NCBI GenBank assembly: GCA_027065215.1
Contig: JAMOOT010000025.1
Location: 1-20,482 of the forward strand
Reading direction: 5' to 3'
DNA length: 20,482 bases
Source: Candidatus Omnitrophota bacterium
Lineage (GTDB): Bacteria; Omnitrophota; Gorgyraeia; S143-82
Within the stretch, counting starts at the first letter, position 1; every line of letters begins with the position of its first letter. Below, piece by piece: positions 8,622-14,976 of this stretch. Under the pieces are notes generated by a model, which searched no databases, was not told the DNA's origin, and saw only the letters and a program-made list of their open reading frames with translations. The position numbers and the translations under genes were made by a program.

Positions 8622-8816
8622 TCACTCACCAAGCAAAGAAGTTATTGTCTTGGCCTGCTCTCCACTTATCTGTCCTTTTTTTCTTAATCTCCGCATACGT
8701 TTAGAAGGCTTTCCTGTCAAAAGGTGCCTCCTCCCTGCCTTGGCATGAAAGACCTTTCCCTTAGCCGTCACCTTAAATCTCTTCCTTGCACCTTTATGTG
8801 TCTTAACCTTCGGCAT
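8622..8816 (-). CDS. rpmI: 50S ribosomal protein L35
   Basis: The 64-residue, highly basic product begins MPKVKTHKGARKRFK and contains HLLTGKPSKRMRRLRKKG, the hallmark L35 sequence. It is a component of the large ribosomal subunit. Its ATG lies inside the end of infC (14-nt overlap), so its Shine-Dalgarno (AAGGAGA) is within infC coding sequence and translation is likely coupled to infC. Confidence 0.98.
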   Translation of the reverse strand: MPKVKTHKGARKRFKVTAKGKVFHAKAGRRHLLTGKPSKRMRRLRKKGQISGEQAKTITSLLGE

Positions 8817-9387
8817 CTCCTTCTCCTTTCTCTTTCTTTGGCATCCCTTCCTTCTTCTCAGATCTCGCCTTCTTCCTCACTGGTGAGAGGATTACAGTCA
8901 AATTCTTCCCTTCCCACCGCTTATCGCGGTCTACTTGAACCAAATCGGATAAAGATTCTATCACATTATCTAACAAATTTTCACCAATTTCTTTATGGGC
9001 CAAATCTCTCCCCCGAAACATCAGAGTAACTTTGACCTTGTGCCCGCTTTCAATAAATTCCCGGGCATGCCTAATCTTTATATCCAAATCGTGTTTATCT
9101 ATCCTTGCCTTAAACCGTATCTCCTTTAACTGAGACTGTTTCTGGTGCTTCTTAGCCTCTCTTTCTTTCTTTTTTTGCTCATACTTATATCTATTAAAGT
9201 CCATTATCCGACACACAGGAGGATCAGCATTAGGAGCAACCTCAACCAAATCCAACTCACAATCTTCAGCCTTGCGCAAGGCCTCGTAAACCTTCATTAT
9301 CCCAAGTTGCTGACCATCCGGACCAATTACCCTAACCTTTGGGACCCTTATTTCATGATTAATCCGAATCTGTCTCTCATCAAAAAT
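8803..9387 (-). CDS. infC: translation initiation factor IF-3 (AUU start)
   Basis: IF-3 binds the 30S subunit, prevents premature joining of 50S and checks the start codon. An ORF beginning at the first ATG (9297) would lack the conserved N-terminus. Reading upstream in the same frame restores RINHEIRVPKVRVIGPDGQQLGIM, which is standard IF-3. An in-frame TGA lies two codons before the ATT at 9387, and no ATG, GTG or TTG occurs in between, so the start must be a rare codon. ATT is placed 6 nt after a perfect AAGGAGG. The resulting 194-residue protein has the N-domain (LDLVEVAPNADPPVCRIMDFNRYKYEQ), a lysine-rich linker, and the C-domain (KEIRFKARIDKHDLDIK...). The C-terminal tail is acidic and basic mixed (KKEKGEGDAEG). 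thrS ends 27 nt upstream and rpmI overlaps the 3' end by 14 nt. Confidence 0.96.
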   Translation of the reverse strand: MFDERQIRINHEIRVPKVRVIGPDGQQLGIMKVYEALRKAEDCELDLVEVAPNADPPVCRIMDFNRYKYEQKKKEREAKKHQKQSQLKEIRFKARIDKHDLDIKIRHAREFIESGHKVKVTLMFRGRDLAHKEIGENLLDNVIESLSDLVQVDRDKRWEGKNLTVILSPVRKKARSEKKEGMPKKEKGEGDAEG

Positions 9388-9400
9388 GGCTCACCTCCTT
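9385..9400 (-). promoter_or_regulatory. infC ribosome binding site and AUU start codon (IF-3 autoregulation site)
   Basis: On the minus strand AAGGAGGTG is followed at normal spacing by ATT, with TGA in frame just before it. In E. coli, IF-3 discriminates against the infC AUU codon and so represses its own translation. The same logic is expected here, paired with an unusually strong Shine-Dalgarno. Confidence 0.9.
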
Positions 9401-9414
9401 GTTTAACTCCACAC

Positions 9415-11130
9415 TTACCTTGGAACAAAATTTTTCTCTAAAAGTTTCAAAAATCCTTCGAATTCCATCTCACCTAAATCCCTCTTGCCTCTCTCTCTGA
9501 TAGAAACCGAACCTCTTTTTACTTCCTTCTCACCCACAATTACCATATAAGGAATCTTTTCTTTTTCCGCTATCCTTATCTTCTTCGGAAGGGTATCAGA
9601 TCCATCATCTATTCCAACCCTATATCCCAATTCAAGCAACCTATTCACAACCTCCTTGGCATAAGATATAAACTTATCTGAGACCGACAGAACCCGTATC
9701 TGTTCAGGTGCAATCCAGAAAGGGAACGCCCCTGCATAATGCTCAATCAAGGTCCCAATAAAACGCTCTATACTCCCCAACACCACACGATGTATCATTA
9801 TTGGCTGTTTAGGCCTACCATCCTTATCCACATATACCAAACCAAACCTTTCGGGCAAGGAGAAGTCACATTGGATAGTTGCACATTGCCAGGACCTTTT
9901 TAGGGCATCCCTTAGTTTCACATCTATCTTAGGCCCATAGAATGCCCCATCACCTGGATTAATATCATAAGGGATACCCCTATTTTCAAGTGCCATCTTC
10001 AAGGCATTCGTGGCTTTTTCCCAGTTTTCCTCTGATCCAATATATTTCTCTGGCCGAGTACTTACCTCCATCTGCACATCATCAAAACCAAACACATCTA
10101 AAACATCCTTAACAAAATCGATCACCTTTCCAATCTCTTCCTCTAATTGGTCTGGACGGCAGAATATGTGGGCATCATCCTGGGTAAATCCTCTAACCCT
10201 TAAAAGTCCATGCAAGACCCCAGCGCGCTCATAGCGATAAACCGTCCCCAACTCAAATATCCTAATAGGAAGTTCTCGATAACTACGTATACGAGACTTG
10301 TATATCATTATATGACCCGGACAGTTCATCGGTTTTATCCCGTATTCCTTTCCTTCTATCTCAAACATAAACATATTTTCCCGATAATAATCATAATGCC
10401 CAGATATCTTCCATATATCAGCCTTCATTATATGCGGGATTACTGCCAATTGATATCCCCGCCGCAGATGTTCCTTTTTAAGATAATCCTCAAGCATAGT
10501 GCGTAATAACGCGCCTTTGGGATGCCAAAGCACTAATCCGGGGCCAATCTCATCATAGAAATCAAACAAACCTAATTCTCGGCCTAATCTGCGGTGATCC
10601 CTACGTTTCGCCTCCTCTAATAGATGGAGATAATTCTTTAATTCTTGTTCTGTTTCAAAAGCAGTCCCATATATCCGCTGGAGCATCGGTTTAGTTTCAT
10701 CGCCCCGCCAATATGCCCCTGCCACAGAAAGCAGTTTTACTGCCTTTACATCACCTGTCCTTTCTACGTGAGGGCCACGACACAGATCAATAAACTCTCC
10801 ATCCTTATAGAAAGATATTTTTTCCCCTTCGGGTATGTCTCTTAAGAGTTCTATCTTAAATTCCTCACCCTGCTCCTTTAAAATCCTCTCTGCCTCACTT
10901 CGAGAGACCTCTATTCGCTCAAATGGAAAATTTTGCCTAATAATCTTATGCATCTCCTTTTCTATCCTCTTGAGATCATCCGGAGTAAATCCATCAGGAT
11001 AATAAAAATCATAATAGAATCCGTCTTCTATTGCTGGGCCAATACCCAACTTCACTGACGGATAAAGCCTTTTTACCGCCTGAGCCAATATGTGCGCAGC
11101 ACTATGTCGCAATCTGCTTAATTCAGCCAT
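9415..11130 (-). CDS. thrS: threonine-tRNA ligase lacking the N-terminal TGS domain
   Basis: ThrRS charges tRNA-Thr. This one is 571 residues and begins directly in the editing domain: H9xxxH13 (HSAAH) and C117xxxH121 (CRGPH) form the site that clears Ser-tRNA-Thr. The catalytic core has the zinc ligands C270, H321 and H447. Their spacings (51 and 126) equal those of E. coli C334/H385/H511, so the whole protein is offset by 64 residues, which is the length of the missing TGS (N1) domain. The anticodon-binding domain follows from about FWIAPEQIRVL (471 onward). No upstream extension is possible because an in-frame TAA lies four codons before the ATG. The ribosome site is weak (AGGTG close to ATG), and an intrinsic terminator ends about 16 nt upstream. 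infC follows after 27 nt. Confidence 0.97.
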   Translation of the reverse strand: MAELSRLRHSAAHILAQAVKRLYPSVKLGIGPAIEDGFYYDFYYPDGFTPDDLKRIEKEMHKIIRQNFPFERIEVSRSEAERILKEQGEEFKIELLRDIPEGEKISFYKDGEFIDLCRGPHVERTGDVKAVKLLSVAGAYWRGDETKPMLQRIYGTAFETEQELKNYLHLLEEAKRRDHRRLGRELGLFDFYDEIGPGLVLWHPKGALLRTMLEDYLKKEHLRRGYQLAVIPHIMKADIWKISGHYDYYRENMFMFEIEGKEYGIKPMNCPGHIMIYKSRIRSYRELPIRIFELGTVYRYERAGVLHGLLRVRGFTQDDAHIFCRPDQLEEEIGKVIDFVKDVLDVFGFDDVQMEVSTRPEKYIGSEENWEKATNALKMALENRGIPYDINPGDGAFYGPKIDVKLRDALKRSWQCATIQCDFSLPERFGLVYVDKDGRPKQPIMIHRVVLGSIERFIGTLIEHYAGAFPFWIAPEQIRVLSVSDKFISYAKEVVNRLLELGYRVGIDDGSDTLPKKIRIAEKEKIPYMVIVGEKEVKRGSVSIRERGKRDLGEMEFEGFLKLLEKNFVPR

Positions 11131-11146
11131 AACACCTAAAACTTAA

Positions 11147-11177
11147 TAAAAAAACCGGGTCCTAATCCATCCCCGGT
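11147..11177 (-). terminator. intrinsic terminator between tRNA-Glu and thrS
   Basis: On the minus strand ACCGGG and CCCGGT form a perfect six-pair GC-rich stem around a 12-nt loop, followed immediately by a run of six T residues (TTTTTTA). It begins about 20 nt after the 3' end of tRNA-Glu, so it would end that transcript. It finishes only about 16 nt before the thrS ATG, leaving no room for a separate thrS promoter. thrS must depend on read-through or regulated antitermination, unless its promoter is upstream of this hairpin. Confidence 0.75.
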
Positions 11178-11196
11178 ACCCTACTCCAAGATATAG

Positions 11197-11271
11197 CGTC
11201 CCCACGGGGATTTGAACCCCGGTCAAGGGCTCGAAAGGCCCGTGTCCTAGACCTGGCTAGACGATGGGGAC
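11197..11271 (-). tRNA. tRNA-Glu (anticodon UUC)
   Basis: The minus strand folds as a cloverleaf. The acceptor stem GTCCCCA pairs with TGGGGAC, and the discriminator base is G as in other tRNA-Glu. The D arm runs from GTC to GAC. The anticodon loop CTTTCGA places TTC at positions 34-36, and the T arm is CGGGG-TTCAAAT-CCCCG. The outermost anticodon-stem pair is a C-U mismatch. The 3' CCA is not encoded; the next bases are CTA. A promoter lies just upstream and a terminator just downstream. Confidence 0.97.
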
Positions 11272-11290
11272 ATACCATTTGTAATTGCAT

Positions 11291-11318
11291 ATTATACAGA
11301 TTTTCCTCCTCTTTACAA
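11291..11318 (-). promoter_or_regulatory. sigma70-type promoter for tRNA-Glu
   Basis: On the minus strand TTGTAA (-35) and a perfect TATAAT (-10) are separated by 16 nt. The predicted start lies a few bases after the -10 box, about 12-14 nt before the first base of the mature tRNA. The site fills the space between the end of the TcdA-like gene and the tRNA. It may also feed thrS and the genes after it if the following terminator is leaky. Confidence 0.7.
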
Positions 11319-11325
11319 GCACAAA

Positions 11326-12069
11326 TTAGATATCTCTGTCTCCCAACAAAAACCAATTCACCATCTTAATCGCTACTGCCATCGGGCTTAAAATCCAACT
11401 ACCCATAATCTGTCGATCTCGTCCAGTAGCAACTGCGGATACCGGCCCTAACAATGGAAGGGTCTTGCCTTTCAGATACACAACCGGTATCTTCTCCACC
11501 TCCACCCCCCAACTTATCAATCTCCGTCGAACTCTACTAAGTAAAGGATCTTCTTTTACTTTTGATAAGGTATCACCAACCGCATCTAAACTAATCTTAC
11601 GAGCAGTACTTCCCGAAGACACAAAGGGAATTCCATTTTTCCAAAGAAAACGCATCAAATTGGCCTTGCCATTAAGCCCATCAATACAATCAAAAACAAA
11701 AGAACTTGTTTGTAACTCCTTCTGCCAACCGTTACTTTTACCAATTGATTTCTTAATTAAAACAACCCTTACCTTTCCCAAATGGGACAAAAACTTTCTA
11801 ATCAATTCCTCTCCAAGTTCGACTTTATACCTGCCCACTCCATCCCAATCAAATAATGCATTTCGATTAAAATCTGTCTCTTTTAACACATCGTTGTCCA
11901 ATAAAATATAATTTCGATATCCACAAACTACAAGTATCCTTAATACCCAACTTCCGACTGCACCCAATCCAATAATGGATACCTGATTATCCCGGTCTGG
12001 AAACTTTCTCTCAAGACCACTTTGTAAAAGATTGATTCGACTCAGAGGCCCCATATTCACCCACAGCAA
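11326..12069 (-). CDS. TcdA/HesA-like E1 family enzyme (possible tRNA ct6A dehydratase)
   Basis: This is a ThiF/MoeB/HesA superfamily protein. The nucleotide-binding GLGAVGSW is at 34-41, DND at 58-60, and N68-R69 corresponds to the NR that positions ATP in E1 enzymes. The C-terminal half (SSGSTARKISLDAVGDTLSKVKEDPL... then GPVSAVATGRDRQIMG) follows the layout of E. coli TcdA (CsdL/YgdL), which cyclises t6A37 of ANN-decoding tRNAs with ATP. I infer the same role, but the protein is divergent (NRN for NRQ). The track-length start is a TTG at 12069 preceded by AGGAGG 10 nt upstream; an ATG at 12054 is an alternative. Either way the gene overlaps the TatD-like gene by 44-59 nt. It is the last gene of the chemotaxis-led run. 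Confidence 0.78.
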   Translation of the reverse strand: MLWVNMGPLSRINLLQSGLERKFPDRDNQVSIIGLGAVGSWVLRILVVCGYRNYILLDNDVLKETDFNRNALFDWDGVGRYKVELGEELIRKFLSHLGKVRVVLIKKSIGKSNGWQKELQTSSFVFDCIDGLNGKANLMRFLWKNGIPFVSSGSTARKISLDAVGDTLSKVKEDPLLSRVRRRLISWGVEVEKIPVVYLKGKTLPLLGPVSAVATGRDRQIMGSWILSPMAVAIKMVNWFLLGDRDI

Positions 12070-12757
12070 CTAATAGATTCCTCCTAACCTGTATAAGTAA
12101 ATCACTCTCCGAACAATTTTTAATTGTAGCAATAAATTTCATCAAATCCAACCAAACTCTAATATCCTTACACTGATACGGATAATCGGTCTCTATTAAG
12201 AGTCGATTTAGTGGTATCAAATAAAGTAATTCCCGTAGTTTATCCACCTTCTTCAACAAAAATGGAGATAAAGAAATGAAACAATTCTCTTGCGCCAAAA
12301 ATTTCTCAAGATAAAACAACGAACCTGAGAAAGAATGAATTATTATCCAAGGGACAGAAAAATCTCTAATTAAAGATAACATATCAGAAAATGCCCGAAC
12401 ACAATGAAGATTAACTGACAAATCCAATTGAGATGCTATGGAAAATAATTGTTCTAATATGTTCAATTGTACTTTCATATCTGGACCTCGTCTTTTATCT
12501 AACCCTATCTCCCCAAGACCAAAGATTCTATCACGGTATTTTCTCAACATTTCTTTAACTTTTCCCACATCTAATTCTTCTACATACCAGGGATGAGCCC
12601 CAAGAAAGAGATAAACATTGGTTGTAAATCTCCTATCCACATCAATAACTGAAAGACACTCATTGGCCGAAAGTGTACATAAAATACCATTTATATCGAC
12701 GAAATCCAGATCACCATCGGAAGCAAGGTGAAAATGAGAATCCCAAATTTCTTGCAT
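12011..12757 (-). CDS. TatD-family metal-dependent hydrolase
   Basis: From the ATG at 12757 the protein has 248 residues and all the metal ligands of the TatD family: H8 and H10 (DSHFHL), E83 (GEIGLD), H118 (LHC), H141 (HSFSG) and D191 (ETDYPY). Members are TIM-barrel hydrolases, several acting as 3'-5' DNA exonucleases or deacylases. The substrate here is unknown. The open frame extends 27 codons farther upstream, but those residues would lie inside the lipoprotein gene and do not resemble the family, so I prefer the start 5 nt after the lipoprotein stop. Its ribosome site is weak, suggesting coupling. The 3' end overlaps the next gene by up to 59 nt. Confidence 0.85.
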   Translation of the reverse strand: MQEIWDSHFHLASDGDLDFVDINGILCTLSANECLSVIDVDRRFTTNVYLFLGAHPWYVEELDVGKVKEMLRKYRDRIFGLGEIGLDKRRGPDMKVQLNILEQLFSIASQLDLSVNLHCVRAFSDMLSLIRDFSVPWIIIHSFSGSLFYLEKFLAQENCFISLSPFLLKKVDKLRELLYLIPLNRLLIETDYPYQCKDIRVWLDLMKFIATIKNCSESDLLIQVRRNLLVAVGEYGASESNQSFTKWS

Positions 12758-12762
12758 CCCAT

Positions 12763-13362
12763 TCAGAAGAAAGATTGGACTATATCCCAGGCAACGAAAT
12801 CCAAGAAGATATCCACTTTTATTCTTGCCCTCTCCCAACCAAGTGGCCTCTTATTCCAATCAAATAAACTACTATACCGTTTTATACGAGCAATGGTATA
12901 GGTATTCGCCGAGTGATAACTCTGATGACCGGAACACAAATCTACATCTGGATTAACCAAGGGATACAATTGGGCATCTATCGATAATGCCAATGGTTCA
13001 CGAGAAAAATCGGATAAATATCCAATAACAAAACCATCTGCACCTAACTGCTGAGATAACTCCTCTGCCTTTTTTTTATCAATCAAGTAATCTATGTCTC
13101 CTAAGGCATTTTTAACTATTTCAGGATGAATAATATATAATTTTCGTCGCTTTATTAGATATTTTATAAATGATCGATAGACTTTATCCCTTACATCAAC
13201 AGGAACCGTTTTGTCATACCCAAACGGGAAAACAACCACCTTATCTATGGGATAAGAGACCTCTGGTGGATTGGGTAAAGGCAAAGACTGATCTGTTTTA
13301 TGAACACACCCCCCAATAAACAACAAAAACGGCAAGAAGAGCAAAAAAGCCCGTCTAACCAT
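12763..13362 (-). CDS. putative lipoprotein with LpoB/CsgG-like fold
   Basis: The first 19 residues form a lipoprotein signal: MVRR, a hydrophobic stretch of leucines and phenylalanines, and the lipobox IGGC with C19 as the lipidated cysteine. The mature part reads KVVVFPF...RDKVYRSFIKYLIKRRKLYIIHPEIV and then LGADGFVIGYLSDF. That pattern of strand, helix and GxVxxF-like strand recalls the TolB-N/CsgG/LpoB group of periplasmic proteins. I infer an envelope-anchored periplasmic protein and cannot give a function. It overlaps the upstream cheY by 8 nt with GAAGG 6 nt before its ATG. Its position in a chemotaxis/motility operon hints at a motor- or envelope-related role, but this is a guess. Confidence 0.72.
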   Translation of the reverse strand: MVRRAFLLFLPFLLFIGGCVHKTDQSLPLPNPPEVSYPIDKVVVFPFGYDKTVPVDVRDKVYRSFIKYLIKRRKLYIIHPEIVKNALGDIDYLIDKKKAEELSQQLGADGFVIGYLSDFSREPLALSIDAQLYPLVNPDVDLCSGHQSYHSANTYTIARIKRYSSLFDWNKRPLGWERARIKVDIFLDFVAWDIVQSFF

Positions 13363-13723
13363 TCATTACCTTCTCTATCTTTTCTTTCAATATGTCTGGA
13401 GTGAATGGCTTAACTATATAATCGTTCACTCCCAACTGCAGGGCCTCCATAACCTCGTTTTTCTCAGCCTCTGTGGTTACCATTATAACCGGCACTGTCC
13501 CAAACTTATCTGATGCCCTTATTGACTTGACCAGAGTAATTCCATCCATTTCTGGCATATTCCAATCGGTCAAGACAAGAGAGATATCACCTTCTTTAAG
13601 TTTGGTAAGCGCATCAATACCATTCTCCGCCTCAACCACATCTGTATACCCTATACGCTCTAACGTATTCTTAACAATTCTCCGAATCGTAGCAGAGTCA
13701 TCAACCACTAATACCTTTGGCAT
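13355..13723 (-). CDS. cheY: CheY-like response regulator (downstream of fliY)
   Basis: This is a stand-alone receiver domain of 122 residues with no output domain. D8-D9 bind Mg2+, D53 (LTDWNMPEMDG) is the phosphorylation site, T83/T84 and K105 (VKPF) complete the switch. It likely takes phosphate from CheA and acts at the flagellar switch. The start overlaps the fliY-like gene by 23 nt with GGAGGTT 8 nt upstream, the same fliY-cheY order seen in B. subtilis. It differs clearly from the second cheY in this window and probably has a distinct role. Confidence 0.93.
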   Translation of the reverse strand: MPKVLVVDDSATIRRIVKNTLERIGYTDVVEAENGIDALTKLKEGDISLVLTDWNMPEMDGITLVKSIRASDKFGTVPVIMVTTEAEKNEVMEALQLGVNDYIVKPFTPDILKEKIEKVMNG

Positions 13724-14573
13724 AGTTCTTAACCTCCGTTATTCTAACTCCAAACCTCTCCCCCACTACAACCACCTGGGCCATAGCAATAACCCTTTCC
13801 TTATAAACCAACTCCACAGGTTGAGACACATATTGCGGGAACTCGATTACATCCCCGGGATTAACCTCCCAAAGGTCCTGAAAAAGCATTCTCTTATTTG
13901 CCAATCTAACCGCCACCTCAACCATTATATCAGGAATTGCCTCGGTTTTCTCATCTTTTCGAGGTCCCTTCTCCGACTTCTTCTCCTCCTTTGTTTTCTT
14001 TTCAAATTCTTCCAACTGGGCACCTAATTCCCCTAACATATCCGAAGCCAATTTATTGCCTAAGTCAACCGGGACCAAGTGCCAAAAATGAGAACTAACC
14101 CTTCCTCCATCCAATTTAAGTTGTATCTCAATAAAAACAACATCTCCCTCAAATGGGGGTTTTTCCTCAATCACAGTTTGGGCAGAACACGAAAGATTAG
14201 ATCTGGATATCAACATCGCCAAACTCTCATTGATTCCTTCGGCAATTTCCTGTCCAATAAACATCATAGCAGATTCAAAATTATCAGATTTATTTTGAGA
14301 TACAAGTGCATCTGCCAATACTGACACATCATCTTTTGGGAAAATAAATGCCATCTCCCCTCCATAATCACCCGCATAAGCAAGCACTATTATCACCTTT
14401 TCATCGACAGGGATTCTGCCAATAGCCTCATCTATAGGCAATTCTTCTGCTTTGGGTTTTATCATCTTTACCTGAATGCCAGCATTTTTTTCTAACCGAA
14501 CAGCCGCAGAGCCTAAGGTTATATTATCTAATTCACACAAGGCATCCAGATGTTCAGGAGAGACACTTCCCAT
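13701..14573 (-). CDS. fliY: FliY-like flagellar switch protein (CheC domain plus FliN/SpoA domain)
   Basis: The N-terminal half is a CheC-type module. D10-x3-E14-x2-N17-x22-P40 matches the CheC/FliY CheY-P phosphatase motif exactly. A second half-site (QxxxExxN in IGQEIAEGINES) is weaker. A low-complexity charged linker (EEFEKKTKEEKKSEKG...) joins it to a C-terminal FliN/SpoA domain (about 212-285), where VEVAVRLANKRM, NPGDVIEF and VELVYKERVIAMAQVVVVGERFGVRI are typical. Together this is the arrangement of FliY, which sits in the flagellar C-ring and dephosphorylates CheY-P. At 290 residues it is shorter than B. subtilis FliY. It begins 1 nt after the PilZ gene. Some annotators might call it FliN. 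Confidence 0.86.
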   Translation of the reverse strand: MGSVSPEHLDALCELDNITLGSAAVRLEKNAGIQVKMIKPKAEELPIDEAIGRIPVDEKVIIVLAYAGDYGGEMAFIFPKDDVSVLADALVSQNKSDNFESAMMFIGQEIAEGINESLAMLISRSNLSCSAQTVIEEKPPFEGDVVFIEIQLKLDGGRVSSHFWHLVPVDLGNKLASDMLGELGAQLEEFEKKTKEEKKSEKGPRKDEKTEAIPDIMVEVAVRLANKRMLFQDLWEVNPGDVIEFPQYVSQPVELVYKERVIAMAQVVVVGERFGVRITEVKNYAKGISG

Positions 14574-14574
14574 C

Positions 14575-14976
14575 CTATTTCATCCGCTTAATTTTTCTCA
14601 AAACGTATTCAAGAAGATCTTCCTGATGTTTAGTATAGATATCAACAAACTTAACTGCTACACAGTGTTCACCATTAGTATTTTCCCATTGTCTCACAAC
14701 CTTTGCCAAAGAGGCCACCGGACCAAAGATCTGCCTTTCGGGGAAGGCCTTATGATAGTCTGGGATATGCAGTTCAATCTTCAATACATCCTCACCACTT
14801 ATCGGCGCGTCAACCACAAACGCCACCCCACCAGCGCTAACATCAATAATCCTGCCTTCTTTCATCTTAGACCGAATCGGAATCTCAAGGACTTGATAAC
14901 GCAACTTTACCTGAGACGGGACTCTTACATATTTTCTTTTTTCTTCAAGTGCCACAACCACAACTACCTCCTGCAT
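14575..14976 (-). CDS. PilZ domain protein (c-di-GMP receptor)
   Basis: A single-domain PilZ protein of up to 133 residues. The two c-di-GMP-binding motifs are intact: RxxxR (R14-R18, in KRKYVRVP) and DxSxxG (D45, S47, G50, in DVSAGG). It should bind c-di-GMP and relay this to a partner; given its place between cheA and fliY the motor or chemotaxis complex is the likely target, as with YcgR, but it lacks a YcgR-type N-terminal domain. Start choice is uncertain. The ATG at 14976 overlaps cheA by 32 nt, while a strong GGAGGT inside codons 2-4 would better serve GTG codons at 14961 or 14955, giving a protein beginning just before ALEEKRKY. Confidence 0.88.
   Translation of the reverse strand: MQEVVVVVALEEKRKYVRVPSQVKLRYQVLEIPIRSKMKEGRIIDVSAGGVAFVVDAPISGEDVLKIELHIPDYHKAFPERQIFGPVASLAKVVRQWENTNGEHCVAVKFVDIYTKHQEDLLEYVLRKIKRMK

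Noticed and set aside
11131..11196. T-box riboswitch in front of thrS
   Set aside because: The stretch between tRNA and thrS is only about 66 nt, has no specifier stem and no good match to the conserved T-box sequence; only a plain hairpin with T-run is supported.
11162..11356. A 64-codon minus-strand frame covering tRNA-Glu
   Set aside because: It reads through the tRNA, its promoter and its terminator and resembles no protein.
12758..12838. Longer N-terminus for the TatD-like protein
   Set aside because: The extra 27 codons overlap the lipoprotein gene and lack family similarity, whereas the ATG at 12757 begins just before the DSHFH motif.
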